Source: Flavobacteriales bacterium (GTDB lineage Bacteria > Bacteroidota > Bacteroidia > Flavobacteriales_D > Parvicellaceae). From it: DNA of 64,000 bases. The DNA is taken from NCBI GenBank assembly GCA_025210295.1, contig JAOASC010000016.1, forward strand, positions 186,001 to 250,000, given 5' to 3'. The translations under genes were made by a program, and so were the position numbers. Positions 24,287 through 34,114 of this stretch are shown piece by piece. Position 1 is the first letter of the stretch. Each line of letters opens with the position of its first letter. The notes beneath the pieces are model-generated. The model did not search any database, was not told where the DNA came from, and worked only from the letters and a program-made list of their open reading frames with translations.

Positions 24287-26470
24287 CTACTCCTTAATAA
24301 ACTTAACAGTTGCTATTTTTTGTTGGGTTTTTATTTGAACAAAATAAACTCCTGCTTTCCATTCATTAACAGTTATTACCTGAGTATCATTAAGTTCACC
24401 TGAGGTTATTAATTTTCCATCGATTGAATAGATTGTATAAATAACTGTTTTTTCTAATGGGTGTTCAAGCTTTAATGTCAACTCACTTTGAACAGGATTA
24501 GGATACACCATCAGTGAGTTCTTAATATTATTCTCTTCAATTGCAACCGTACTTAATGCCATCTGAAGTGCTGCTGTAGCGGTTACTTTCCCCATTCCCC
24601 ACTCGGTACTTCCAGGAGCTGTGATCACTCCTGTTCTGTTATCTTGTCTGGCTGTTAACCTCAACATATTTCTAACATCTGCAGGAGCAATTAAAGGGTT
24701 TGCTTCTAGCATTAACGCCACAACTCCAGCAGTTGCTGGTGAAGACATGGATGTTCCAGAAAATGCGGCAAAGTGATACGTTCTTCCATTAAAACTGGTA
24801 TTTGCTACTGAAGAGAACGCTCTTGTTGTATAAGAATTGATAGAGGAAACTACTCCTACTCCTGGTGCAGAAACATCTGGTTTAATTCGTTCATCATAGG
24901 TAGGACCCTCACTTGAAAATGTAGCTAAAACACCTGGATAAATGGAACCTGACCCTGTAACATTTTCTGAACGATGTGCCGCCACAGTTATAGCACTCTC
25001 TGTACAAGCTGGTTCTCCCAAACTATAATGAGCATCTCCTCCTACTCCATTTTGTCCGAATGTATAAAATGGCATTCCCCAATTCCCAACTCCGGTTGTT
25101 AATTCTACAACATTCCAGTAATGCACCGTTCCTGTTGCTGCAAAAGAGTTCAACACTACTTTATAATTAGAATTGGTATTTTTTACACGTAATCGAACGT
25201 GAGGCCTTTGATTTTGTGGATGTATGTGATCAATAGTATAGTTATAAAATATTGTATCATTCCCTATCACTATGATAGAGTCATGATACCCAGCGTTTAA
25301 CTGAGTGTTGTAGACATCAGTAGCACCAATCAATGTATTCGTTCCATCATACACCTCCAATTTTACATTAAATTCATGATTCTGTTCTCCCCACATTGAG
25401 ATACTTTGCCCCCACATTGCTGGATGGGCATTATACCCATAAAAACTAATTCTTGATGTTATAGTATCGTTATTAAATTCTTTTTTTATGTGTAAATCAA
25501 CATCTCCATTATTCCCCGCAGAAGTTACAAAGACAACCCCTTGACTACTTAACGTATTGATCGCTTGACTAATTAGAGAAGTCCCATCCATAGTCCCTAA
25601 ATAATAGAGTCCCCAACTCATATTAATGACCAGTCTTTTACTATCCTGATCTGCAATATTTTTCATCCAATTAAACGCATCAATAACTGACCCGACATCT
25701 AATTGTACAGAATTAAAAAGGTATTCTGCTTCAAATGCTACTCCTCTATACCCTATACCAGCTCCACTTCCTCCGGCAATTCCAGCAACATGACTTCCAT
25801 GCGTAGCATAATCATAGTAATAACTTGCTGTATCAGAATTTGCTGCATCTAATGCTGCTGGTGTCACATACTCAACTCCATATCCCATAGCTGGTTGATT
25901 TCCTTCAATTTTAAAGTGATCCCAGGCAGCTCTTACTCTAGAAGTTGTCAAAGTAGTATCCATAAACATGGGATGATCATAGTCAAATCCCCAATCTGTA
26001 ATTCCTATCAATACATTTTTACCTGTATACCCTTGAGGCATATTTATTCCCTGCCAGACACTATCTACTCGTAAATCTGCTGTCATTTTTTTATTCAAAG
26101 GCTGAATACGATCTGCTATGGACAAAAATAATACATTCTTATAGGTAGTATAACGCTCAATATTAGTCAAGGGAATTTTGATGGTTACCACATCACCTAT
26201 TCTACTGCCCAAAAAAGCGTTTTTATTTAAATCTTCTTCTTTAAAACCAACATTAACCTTAGCAACAGTTGATAGACAATATTCTCCGTTAACTTTATAA
26301 ATAGGTAGTTTTGCAAAATGCTTTTTTATATTTTGCTCAGTTGGAGTATTTTCTTTATAAAAATTGGATAGCTCCTCTAAATTATAAGTTGTTTCGGCAC
26401 TTAAATTCAGTTGCCCTAATGCAAGAAAAGAGCTTCCAATAGCTATGAGTAACAAGACAAAGTTTTTCAT
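24287..26470 (-). CDS. Secreted S8 subtilisin-like protease with type A sorting domain
   Basis: The protein has 727 residues and a signal peptide ending at ALGQ. After a propeptide-like region comes the catalytic domain: Asp in GITDWGFDYDH (near residue 160), His in HGSHVAGIAGG (near 224), the oxyanion Asn in SAGNNG and Ser in FSGTSMSSPATAG (near 574). A jelly-roll-like insert lies between the His and Ser parts. Residues about 650-727 are a type A Por-secretion sorting domain (SLMVYPNPVQSELTLKL, ending KIATVKFIKE). It should be secreted by the type IX system and degrade extracellular proteins, complementing the S46 peptidase upstream in the window. Confidence 0.93.
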   Translation of the reverse strand: MKNFVLLLIAIGSSFLALGQLNLSAETTYNLEELSNFYKENTPTEQNIKKHFAKLPIYKVNGEYCLSTVAKVNVGFKEEDLNKNAFLGSRIGDVVTIKIPLTNIERYTTYKNVLFLSIADRIQPLNKKMTADLRVDSVWQGINMPQGYTGKNVLIGITDWGFDYDHPMFMDTTLTTSRVRAAWDHFKIEGNQPAMGYGVEYVTPAALDAANSDTASYYYDYATHGSHVAGIAGGSGAGIGYRGVAFEAEYLFNSVQLDVGSVIDAFNWMKNIADQDSKRLVINMSWGLYYLGTMDGTSLISQAINTLSSQGVVFVTSAGNNGDVDLHIKKEFNNDTITSRISFYGYNAHPAMWGQSISMWGEQNHEFNVKLEVYDGTNTLIGATDVYNTQLNAGYHDSIIVIGNDTIFYNYTIDHIHPQNQRPHVRLRVKNTNSNYKVVLNSFAATGTVHYWNVVELTTGVGNWGMPFYTFGQNGVGGDAHYSLGEPACTESAITVAAHRSENVTGSGSIYPGVLATFSSEGPTYDERIKPDVSAPGVGVVSSINSYTTRAFSSVANTSFNGRTYHFAAFSGTSMSSPATAGVVALMLEANPLIAPADVRNMLRLTARQDNRTGVITAPGSTEWGMGKVTATAALQMALSTVAIEENNIKNSLMVYPNPVQSELTLKLEHPLEKTVIYTIYSIDGKLITSGELNDTQVITVNEWKAGVYFVQIKTQQKIATVKFIKE

Positions 26471-26545
26471 TTTATAGTATTTCCTAATTTATTAGACTCT
26501 AAAAATACAAAAATTACAAACTTCCTAAAGAAGGAGTTTTAAACA

Positions 26546-26581
26546 AAAAAGCCTTCTGCTCAAGATTGAACAAAAGGCTTT
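26546..26581 (-). terminator. Rho-independent terminator after the DUF937-like gene
   Basis: AAAGCCTT/AAGGCTTT arms close a loop with further pairing. On the minus strand it is followed by a T run, 21 bases past the stop at 26603. Confidence 0.7.
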
Positions 26582-26602
26582 ACATCTTTTAATTAGAGCT
26601 AT

Positions 26603-27046
26603 TTACCCAAATAAACCTCCTAGCATTCCTTTGGCTTTGTCCATGATATCATCTGTTCCTCCAAACATTGAAGCAATACTTGAAGTATCTGAAGCAGGTG
26701 TTTCTTCATTTTTATTCGTAATCATTGATAAAATCTTTGGAATAATCGCACTTGCTACTGTTTTTGCCATTCCTTCACTTAACCCTAACTTTGTTCCTAA
26801 TTTCCCAATAAAGTTTGAGGTCAAATCATTTTGTAAAGAATTTGCAGAGGATGAGTTTTCTCTTTTAGAAAATAGATTCATTACAGTATCCATAGCTCCT
26901 GAAGCTAATTGTTTACTCATCACTTCTTTAGCTGATTCTCCAGCTAAATTTGCTACATCACCAGCTTTAGATGCGTCTAATCCTACTTTCTCTAATAAAT
27001 CTCCTGGGATTTGATCTTTTAACCCTCCTAATATTGAATCTAACAT
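26603..27046 (-). CDS. DUF937-like small protein
   Basis: The protein has 147 residues and no signal peptide or membrane helix. It is rich in Ala, Gly, Ser and Leu, with amphipathic helices and a Gly/Met-rich C-terminus (AKGMLGGLFG). The pattern LTSNFIGKLGTKLGLSEGMAK followed by IIPKILSMI resembles DUF937 proteins, which are small, helical and of unknown function. It is monocistronic, upstream of the S8 protease on the same strand but separated from it by a terminator. The family call is moderate; no role can be offered. Confidence 0.65.
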   Translation of the reverse strand: MLDSILGGLKDQIPGDLLEKVGLDASKAGDVANLAGESAKEVMSKQLASGAMDTVMNLFSKRENSSSANSLQNDLTSNFIGKLGTKLGLSEGMAKTVASAIIPKILSMITNKNEETPASDTSSIASMFGGTDDIMDKAKGMLGGLFG

Positions 27047-27166
27047 GTTTTCGTTTTTATGTATTTAATGTTGTTAAAATAATTTTTGTGGAATATACAC
27101 TTTTTATGCATCATTATAAAAAAATATTTTTCTGTTTAACACCATTTTAACGACCTTTACTTTTTT

Positions 27167-28483
27167 ATGAAAAGATTATTACTTTATACATTATTGTTTG
27201 CTCATTCATTCATTCTTGCGCAAGATTATGGATTTGTTGTTCGGGGTAAAATTATTGACAACAACCTAATGCCTATTCCTGATGTAAAAATTAACACCAG
27301 CTCGAATCAAACGACAATTCGTTCCAATGAAAAAGGTGAATTTAAACTTAAAATCAATTACCCAAATGATCGCTACATTGTATTCAACCACGTTGGTTAT
27401 ATCAATGACACCCTGTTCTTTTCAGCAAGAAAAGCGAAAAAATACGCGAAGAAAGGTGAGGTAAAGCTCTCCATCAAATTAAGTGAGTTAGTTTTTAAAG
27501 AAGTTATTGTTACAGCAACAAGAGTTGATACCGTATACGGGAACCCGCTCTTCTCTATTCAGGATTATATGCTATTGGAAGATGATCAACTTTTGTTACT
27601 TACTTACAGTAAAAGCTTAAAAAAAGATGGGAAACTCATCTTAACAGATGCTCAACAACAAATAATTACAGAATATACCATTCCTGATCAGCCACGCTAC
27701 CTTTACAAGGATTATGCTGGTACTTATTTTTTGGTTTGTACTGCCCATGTCTATCATATTCGAATTCATCGACAACAAATTAAATTAACTCCAATTCTAA
27801 AAGAAGATTTCTATGGGTTTTACCAACGAATTATCGACACTATACAGGACGATTTTTACTATTCTAACTTTTCAGAAAATTATCCAGCTGTAGATTTTTT
27901 AGTTACCAATCGTACAGACTCTGCCCATCATAAATTATGTAGTGTTCAAGATGATTTTATGATGGAACTTTATCGTGCCCAATATAAGTACGTTAGTGGA
28001 CGAGAGAAACTCTGGGCTTATAGAAAAGAACAAGAAACAGGGATTGATAAAGAAATATGGATTGGAGCTGCTTCTTTTACGCAAGACTTTTTATATAAAC
28101 CTGTATATGCTCCGTTATTTATCAGAGAAGATACTGTACTCATTTTTGATCAATACAAAAACTATATCTTTAAGTTCGATAGTGATCATGATCTTGTTGA
28201 CTCTATCCCGTTTCAATTAAAGATAAAAGGAAGTAAAGAAAAATGGGAACAACCACTTATTAAAGACCAAACAACGCAAGATATCTATGCACTCTACAAC
28301 AAAGGTGGTTATTACTACTTAAAACAATTTGACTTAAATACAGGTAAGACTATTCAGACATTAAAATTGAGTAATCGCTATGTAGATCAACTTACCATAA
28401 AAGACAATTATGTTTATTATATCTATCGCCCTTTTGAATCTTTACAAAAGAAATATTTATATCGTGAGGAGCTTGTCAGGTAA
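27167..28483 (+). CDS. Secreted protein with carboxypeptidase-regulatory-like N-terminal domain
   Basis: The protein has 438 residues and a signal peptide ending at ILAQ. Residues about 25-115 form a CarboxypepD-regulatory-like (CarbopepD_reg_2) beta-sandwich of the kind found at the front of TonB-dependent receptors (VVRGKIIDNNLMPIPDVKI; SNEKGEFKL; ELVFKEVIVTATR). Instead of a plug and barrel, the remaining 320 residues contain repeated beta-rich segments that may be a six-bladed propeller (YMLLEDDQLLLLTYSK; DFYYSNFSENYPAVDFLV; LIFDQYKNYIFKFD; YYYLKQFDLNTGK). No sorting domain or lipobox is seen. A periplasmic or surface binding role is possible; function unknown. Confidence 0.65.
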   Translation: MKRLLLYTLLFAHSFILAQDYGFVVRGKIIDNNLMPIPDVKINTSSNQTTIRSNEKGEFKLKINYPNDRYIVFNHVGYINDTLFFSARKAKKYAKKGEVKLSIKLSELVFKEVIVTATRVDTVYGNPLFSIQDYMLLEDDQLLLLTYSKSLKKDGKLILTDAQQQIITEYTIPDQPRYLYKDYAGTYFLVCTAHVYHIRIHRQQIKLTPILKEDFYGFYQRIIDTIQDDFYYSNFSENYPAVDFLVTNRTDSAHHKLCSVQDDFMMELYRAQYKYVSGREKLWAYRKEQETGIDKEIWIGAASFTQDFLYKPVYAPLFIREDTVLIFDQYKNYIFKFDSDHDLVDSIPFQLKIKGSKEKWEQPLIKDQTTQDIYALYNKGGYYYLKQFDLNTGKTIQTLKLSNRYVDQLTIKDNYVYYIYRPFESLQKKYLYREELVR

Positions 28484-28494
28484 TAATTTTAGAA

Positions 28495-29466
28495 TTACCT
28501 CCCAAAAGAATCATAATACGTCTCTGCATGTTGCTCATATCTCTTGATTAACTCAATATTCTTTAATTCAACAGCTGTTAATTCCTTGGATACATCTGTT
28601 GAAAATGGAATATACCAATCGACATAAGCATCAAATATATTTCTGATTTTTCGATTTTTAAATGAGTACCCATGACGAGCATAAATCGTATTTCTAATAA
28701 TCTCTAAATCTGTTTTATATAAATTTTCAACCTCTTCTTTTGTCAACAACTTTGTAGAAGCATTGATGTTAGAAGATGCTTCTGTTAATGTTTCAACAAC
28801 TTCATCAATGTAATAATCCTCTCCCTCTTCATCTAAAACTTTCCCCTCTTTTGTTTTCCCATACTCATATAAATTAAACCATCCTACTTCTAACATCAAA
28901 TCAGGATTATACTCGAATACTTTATTCGTTAACTCAAACTCCCTAACTGGGACTTTTAATTGACTGTTATTAGCATACCATTTCCCCGATAATTCAGTCT
29001 CTTTTAAATCCATTATAAACCTACCATCATATTGATCATCACCTGGTTCATTTACATCAATACTCAAAAATCCATCTCGAATTTTTACCTCTCCTGAAAA
29101 AGGTCTTAAGTTACCTGCTACTACGGAATGACCATAGATTAACGTATCTCCTACAATTGAGTCAAATTGAATGGTTATTTTATTTGAACGCATCCCTCCT
29201 TTTTCATAGTCAAAATCTAACGCTTCAAATTGACCAACATAACATTCATTTTTTGCATTTAAAGTCAAACTTTGCTTCTCCTTTTCAGGCTCTAGCTCTG
29301 CTTCTTGAATATTTTCAGAGCTCATTCTTTTAACATCTTCAACTTTAGAATTGTCTTCCTTACTCGTTTTCGAATGAGTTGTACTACTTTCTTCTTGTGT
29401 CGCTGTTGAACAACTAGCCAATAGTATTATTCCTATACATCCAACTTTAATTAATCTATTTTTCAT
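28495..29466 (-). CDS. YARHG-domain lipoprotein
   Basis: The protein has 323 residues. A lipoprotein signal peptide ends at the lipobox LASC, followed by a Ser/Glu/Lys-rich tether of about 55 residues. A beta-rich middle domain (about 75-200) contains KITIQFDSIVGDTLIYGHSVV and GRFIMDLKETELSGKWY. The C-terminal 75 residues are a YARHG domain, with the eponymous motif in IIRNTIYARHGYSF. YARHG domains occur in extracellular or periplasmic proteins; no activity is established. It starts 11 bases inside the preceding DUF2306 gene, so the two are translationally coupled. Confidence 0.85.
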   Translation of the reverse strand: MKNRLIKVGCIGIILLASCSTATQEESSTTHSKTSKEDNSKVEDVKRMSSENIQEAELEPEKEKQSLTLNAKNECYVGQFEALDFDYEKGGMRSNKITIQFDSIVGDTLIYGHSVVAGNLRPFSGEVKIRDGFLSIDVNEPGDDQYDGRFIMDLKETELSGKWYANNSQLKVPVREFELTNKVFEYNPDLMLEVGWFNLYEYGKTKEGKVLDEEGEDYYIDEVVETLTEASSNINASTKLLTKEEVENLYKTDLEIIRNTIYARHGYSFKNRKIRNIFDAYVDWYIPFSTDVSKELTAVELKNIELIKRYEQHAETYYDSFGR

Positions 29467-30082
29467 TTTTTCTTCTTTTGTAAATGATATATTCTGCTAT
29501 AATAAGATTTAACACCCAACCTAACCAAGCTACTATCATATAGGTATCCATTGGTCGGGTATGAAAAATAGCCACAATTATATATTTCCATGCTCTCAAT
29601 GTAATTGCTGATAAAGCTAAAGAAAAACTTCTTATCATCCATTCTTTATGCTGAATCAACTGCCTTTTTCTAATGCTAACTACTGCTTTTATTGTAAAAT
29701 ATATCCATAAAATTGCCAACAAGCAAAATGCAATTTGAGATGAAAGTCCTCCGTTGGCATAAACTCCAATAATCAGTCCTGATGGGCCTGCTAACAAAAC
29801 GGTTACAGCTACATAGATCCACCCCATAGTTCTATGAATTTTCGGCTTTTGAGTATAGATAAAATGACTAAACTGTGTATATCCAGCCAATAAGACTAAT
29901 AAAGATGTAAATACATGTACAAAAAATGCAATGCGATAATGTTGCATCTGAATGTAATCCTGTTTGATTCTTAAAAAAGCAACATCTGTATCTACAGGAA
30001 TATATTGCAAGGTTATTTTTAATAGTAGAAAACAAAAGAAACTGTATACTATTAACAACACTATTGAAAATATATTCCTCAT
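29456..30082 (-). CDS. DUF2306-like integral membrane protein
   Basis: The protein has 208 residues and about seven membrane helices. Conserved-looking polar positions inside helices are YRIAFFVHVF, KPKIHRTMGWIYV and LIQHKEWMIRSFSLALSAI; the paired histidines recall haem- or metal-binding membrane families such as DUF2306. Function is not established. It overlaps the YARHG lipoprotein gene by 11 bases and is upstream of it, so both are made together. A membrane protein with an associated lipoprotein is a reasonable picture, but nothing further can be read. Confidence 0.75.
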   Translation of the reverse strand: MRNIFSIVLLIVYSFFCFLLLKITLQYIPVDTDVAFLRIKQDYIQMQHYRIAFFVHVFTSLLVLLAGYTQFSHFIYTQKPKIHRTMGWIYVAVTVLLAGPSGLIIGVYANGGLSSQIAFCLLAILWIYFTIKAVVSIRKRQLIQHKEWMIRSFSLALSAITLRAWKYIIVAIFHTRPMDTYMIVAWLGWVLNLIIAEYIIYKRRKNEK

Positions 30083-30179
30083 TGATTATCCCTTCTTTAA
30101 AACGGAAAACTTATTTTAAATCTGTAATTTTAGACTGTTAATATAATAATATTCACCATTTAATCAACTGCTGTAAAAT

Positions 30180-31763
30180 ATGTCAATGCACGAAATTGAA
30201 GGTTTAGCTGAAGACAGTATTCGTTTTATTAGTAACCTAAAAGAAATTACGCCACAACAAAAAAGAACATTCTTTTTGAACATTTATAACTGGCAAGCTA
30301 TTTTCGACACTAGCTATACTCATTTTAGGGTAAAAGAGTTTTTAGAAAAACAGAATTTTTTATTGACTTTATCTTTAACTGATTTTCAAAGGTTTCGAAC
30401 GCTTAAAACAAATGAACTTTTAAAAATTGAAACGGAAGGTTACGCCTGGATTAAGGGGCCAAATACAGCAGAAGATGTTTATGCCGATTGGAATAATGGA
30501 GTTCCTCTTTTCTATTTTGATTACGGCAGTTCAACTTGGAGTTATTTAATTGAAAAACAATATCTTCAAGATGATTCACCTGTAGAAACATGGGACACTA
30601 TTGAATTGACTCATCGTATAGTCAAGTTAGCTATTGAAGCCGATAAAAAAACATTAGCATTTGAATGGTACGCAGCTTTTGTCAATTGTATCCATGAAGA
30701 GTATATCGATTATCCTACGTCCTTTACTACTTTTCTTGCCCATCCATTATTAATTGAGTTAAAAGAAAGTATTTTTGAAGCAGGCTTTAGTAAATATAGA
30801 TGTTATGATAACCTACTAGAAAAACCAACTTGGAATGATTTAAAGGAGGACTTAAACGAAGAAGAAGACCTTTATTACTCACTCAAATATCTTACTAATG
30901 GCCGCATTACCAAAGAAAAAGCCTTAAAAAACTATGAACAACATCTAAAAACACCCAAACAACCAATAAATGTTATTAGAGATGGATTAGCTCCTTTTTT
31001 TAATCACAATGAGTGGACTTTAGCGGAACATGAAGATGAAAACTATTGCTATTGGACGTGGTATAAAGACCTTAATCCTGAATTGGGTGAACACGATTCC
31101 AGCTTTAAACGTTATGTCTTTTCTTTTGAATACCATCGTAAAGACGCTTTCTTATTTGTTCTTCAAGGGATCCAAATGGGGAAATTTTTAAAATGGCAAA
31201 ATGCTTCTCCCAATCATATGGAGTATGCTTGGCATTTTAGGCAAACTTTTAACGCATCCTTACCAGGCGAAGTATTGGATCAAAATAAATTTATCAATGA
31301 TTGGGGAGCTTGGCATATCCCATTAAAAAAGAAGCTTCCTTTTATCAATAAACGTATACAAGACCTCACCTATAACCTAGAGCAATACTGGAGCGTTTAC
31401 TTTGATTACATTACCAATTTATTCAATGACAATTCCTACTTCAAACAAGATATTGATTCCTTAATTGATTTATCCATTAATGGTGATGAAAACGGTTTTA
31501 TTCCCAAACACATCGCTTTTGATAGTCCATTGAGTATCTATTTTGCTTTTATTTTTCGAGCAATAGAAAACGACGACAAAAAATTGAGAGACGATACTTT
31601 ACAAAAAGCTAAAGCATACCTCATAGACAGAGATAATTTGTTAACTAAAATTTTCTTACCCCAAATTAAACAGCTCGAAAGAAATGAGTCTATAAATTAT
31701 CCATTACATATTCATCATCCTTCTTTAAAACATTTAAAACAACAGTATGAGCAAGAACAGTGA
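30180..31763 (+). CDS. Large cytoplasmic protein of unknown function
   Basis: The protein has 527 residues without signal peptide, membrane helix or low-complexity stretch. It is very rich in Trp, Tyr and Phe (for example NYCYWTWYKDLNPE and WHFRQTFNASLPGE), suggesting a large well-packed alpha-helical or ligand-binding fold. I recognise no catalytic motif. Start: ATG at 30180, with another at 30186. Gene and codon use match the surroundings, so recent transfer is not indicated. It has its own upstream space of about 100 bases and is convergent with a GNAT-like gene. Confidence 0.6.
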   Translation: MSMHEIEGLAEDSIRFISNLKEITPQQKRTFFLNIYNWQAIFDTSYTHFRVKEFLEKQNFLLTLSLTDFQRFRTLKTNELLKIETEGYAWIKGPNTAEDVYADWNNGVPLFYFDYGSSTWSYLIEKQYLQDDSPVETWDTIELTHRIVKLAIEADKKTLAFEWYAAFVNCIHEEYIDYPTSFTTFLAHPLLIELKESIFEAGFSKYRCYDNLLEKPTWNDLKEDLNEEEDLYYSLKYLTNGRITKEKALKNYEQHLKTPKQPINVIRDGLAPFFNHNEWTLAEHEDENYCYWTWYKDLNPELGEHDSSFKRYVFSFEYHRKDAFLFVLQGIQMGKFLKWQNASPNHMEYAWHFRQTFNASLPGEVLDQNKFINDWGAWHIPLKKKLPFINKRIQDLTYNLEQYWSVYFDYITNLFNDNSYFKQDIDSLIDLSINGDENGFIPKHIAFDSPLSIYFAFIFRAIENDDKKLRDDTLQKAKAYLIDRDNLLTKIFLPQIKQLERNESINYPLHIHHPSLKHLKQQYEQEQ

Positions 31764-31774
31764 TTGATAAGCTA

Positions 31775-32341
31775 TTATACTTCAGGTGGCAGGTATTTAA
31801 AAAAATAAATCTTTATCCCTTTATTTTCTACTGTAGTATAGAGTTCAAAGCCAGCTTTTAAATAAAAATTAACCAACTCCTCTTTAGCTGTTTCTAGTAA
31901 GAGTGGAATTTTATTCGTTTGACTTTTCTTTACGATATAATTTCTAGCTTCAAACAAACCATCCAAACGATGATAATCGTTAGCTTGTGCCAAATACCAG
32001 GCGTAATAGTAATCATTAACTTTTAATCGGTTGGCTTTAATTAGCTTTTCTTCTTGTAGAATATCGATAATGAGTGCTGGCTTAATGGTAAAGATTAGCC
32101 TTAGATACAACACAAAAGACTTCAACGATTTTACCTTACTTGTTCGATAGTACAATAAGACTGTTTTTTGGTTACTAGCTACAAATACCCCTTTACTTTG
32201 TTTAGCAACCTCATAGGCATAATCTATTAAACGACTATACCTGACTTTAAAACCAGGCTTTTTATCATTGAATAACTTTTGAATACGAGGATGATCGTGA
32301 AAAACATCCTTAATGATATTTTTTATATCGTGGTCTTGCAT
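31775..32341 (-). CDS. GNAT-like acetyltransferase domain protein
   Basis: The protein has 188 residues from the ATG at 32341. The N-terminal half (RIQKLFNDKKPGFKVRYSRLIDYAYEVA; KGVFVASNQKTVLLYYRT) and the end (PLLLETAKEELVNFYLKAGFELY) follow the acetyltransferase plan, in which the final helix-turn 'N-x-Y-x-K-x-G-F' faces the acyl-CoA. The classical Q/R-x-x-G-x-G/A pyrophosphate motif is degenerate here, so activity is uncertain. It lies 15 bases after the M61 peptidase gene on the same strand and is probably in its operon. Confidence 0.65.
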   Translation of the reverse strand: MQDHDIKNIIKDVFHDHPRIQKLFNDKKPGFKVRYSRLIDYAYEVAKQSKGVFVASNQKTVLLYYRTSKVKSLKSFVLYLRLIFTIKPALIIDILQEEKLIKANRLKVNDYYYAWYLAQANDYHRLDGLFEARNYIVKKSQTNKIPLLLETAKEELVNFYLKAGFELYTTVENKGIKIYFFKYLPPEV

Positions 32342-32359
32342 CAATACAAAATCCTTTGA

Positions 32360-34024
32360 CTACCCTCCTATTTTATTTAATTGATACTTAAAGTAACGCA
32401 TTCCATTTTTAGGTGGCAATTGAACCGAAATTAAGGCACCTTCACGTTTTAAAGATAATTCAATTCGTTCGCCTTTGAAATAAAGCAACCATTCTGATAA
32501 ATTGCCCTCTAATGGGAAATTATTAATTGCATATATTTTGTCTTGACGTAACAATCCTGCGTTATAAGCAGCAGAATTTTCAAGAACATCTGTTACAACC
32601 ATTGTTCCGTGCTTGGTTTGTAATTTCAATCCATAATTTTCAGCTTCATTTTCCGAATTCACAATATCAAATTGTATCCCTCTATATTTTAATGCTTTAT
32701 TGATATAAGGGGAGAATTTATTGGTACCGTATATTAAATCATCAAAAATATCATCAAAAGATACACCAGAAAACTCTTCTAACAACCCTTTGTACTGTTC
32801 TTCTGAATACCCTTTTTCTTGATTCGTTTGTTCATATAATTTACGCATAGCATCATGCAAAGTATATTTTCCATTAGAAGCTTCTCTAATTCGCATATCA
32901 CAAACCATTGCCGTTAATGCACCCTCTACATAAATTGATGTCTTTCTTGATGGAATTCCTTGTTCATAACCATCCAACCAAGTATCAAAAGATGATTCAG
33001 CTACGCTATAGTGATTCCTTGCTCCATTATGAAAATGACGTGTTAAATACGCTTCTACTTCTTTTTGATACTGTTGCTCATCAAAAACACCACTTTCTAG
33101 TAATATTAAATCTCCCATGTAGGTTGTTACCCCTTCGGTAACATATCCAGAACGCGTGTAGTTTTCTTGTTTATAATCGTACGGAAATAAGCCATCAGGT
33201 CTAATTGCTTTAACATTCCATGTATGATACAATTCATGAGAACTGACTCCTAACAATTCTGTATAAAAACTTTCAAACACAGCATAACTTGGCCCCAAAG
33301 CTATTACAGTACTTTTTTGGTGCTCTACTCCATGGTAATATTTATACGGCATGATTTGGAACAGAAAATGAAATTCATCTACAGGAAACCCTCCAAATGC
33401 ATCAATCTGATATTGTGTGAATTTTGTAAAATCATTAATTAAACGTTCCCAGTCTGGACGTACTTCTCCTTGAAACCAAATATGAAAAGGTATTCCCGCC
33501 ACTTCGTACTCACCATGTTGTAAACTATCTGAAACGATAAATGGAGAATCAGCTAACTCATGGAAATCTTCAGCTTCATATAAATCTTCTCCCACCTTTT
33601 TTAAACTCGTTGCAACTTGATGATCTACAGGATATTTAATCTCAACCAACCTTTTAGAACTTAAATCTGTAGGTTCATAAATACAACAATTTACAGGGTT
33701 AACATACAGTTGATTATCATCTAAAAATGTTGAACCTGCATTTAAATCAGCTGCATAATACAAGTATTGTACACGAACTAAATCAACTTCTTTACATTCT
33801 ACTTTCCAACTATCGATAGTTACTTTATAAGTGTTTAAGGTTTTTCCTTCGGATGAATAAGCTGCAAAATCTCTTACATTCTTAGCAAAATTTCCTAACT
33901 CATAACGCCCTGGTCTCCATGCTGGCAATTGTAATACAACTTCTTCTTTTTGAGTTGTATTGATTTCTACATCGATTGTTATAAAATGGTGATGGGGCTG
34001 TTGGTATGAGAATGTATATTTCAT
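32360..34024 (-). CDS. M61-family glycyl aminopeptidase-like metallopeptidase
   Basis: The protein has 554 residues. No clear signal peptide is seen, so a cytoplasmic location is possible. The zinc motif HExxH appears in SHELYHTWN (near residue 262), with the third ligand Glu expected in GYVTEGVTTYMGDL. The N-terminal half is the beta-rich M61 domain (VVLQLPAWRPGRYELGNFAKNV is very characteristic). The C-terminal about 90 residues form a PDZ domain (GLKLQTKHGTMVVTDVLENSAAYNAGL). M61 enzymes cleave N-terminal Gly or Ala residues. A TATATTTG promoter lies 26 bases upstream. Confidence 0.9.
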   Translation of the reverse strand: MKYTFSYQQPHHHFITIDVEINTTQKEEVVLQLPAWRPGRYELGNFAKNVRDFAAYSSEGKTLNTYKVTIDSWKVECKEVDLVRVQYLYYAADLNAGSTFLDDNQLYVNPVNCCIYEPTDLSSKRLVEIKYPVDHQVATSLKKVGEDLYEAEDFHELADSPFIVSDSLQHGEYEVAGIPFHIWFQGEVRPDWERLINDFTKFTQYQIDAFGGFPVDEFHFLFQIMPYKYYHGVEHQKSTVIALGPSYAVFESFYTELLGVSSHELYHTWNVKAIRPDGLFPYDYKQENYTRSGYVTEGVTTYMGDLILLESGVFDEQQYQKEVEAYLTRHFHNGARNHYSVAESSFDTWLDGYEQGIPSRKTSIYVEGALTAMVCDMRIREASNGKYTLHDAMRKLYEQTNQEKGYSEEQYKGLLEEFSGVSFDDIFDDLIYGTNKFSPYINKALKYRGIQFDIVNSENEAENYGLKLQTKHGTMVVTDVLENSAAYNAGLLRQDKIYAINNFPLEGNLSEWLLYFKGERIELSLKREGALISVQLPPKNGMRYFKYQLNKIGG

Positions 34025-34050
34025 CTTGCTTTTATTATTTTGAGATTCCT

Positions 34051-34058
34051 CAAATATA
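34051..34058 (-). promoter_or_regulatory. Bacteroidota -7 promoter element
   Basis: TATATTTG on the minus strand fits TAnnTTTG, 26 bases upstream of the M61 peptidase ATG. Confidence 0.55.
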
Positions 34059-34114
34059 AAAACAATCTACCAATGAAATAATTGAAAGACAATCATTATA
34101 TTCACAATGTATTT

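Noticed and set aside
26631-27014. 127-residue plus-strand frame
   Set aside because: Fully antisense to the DUF937-like gene, whose terminator and codon pattern support the minus strand.
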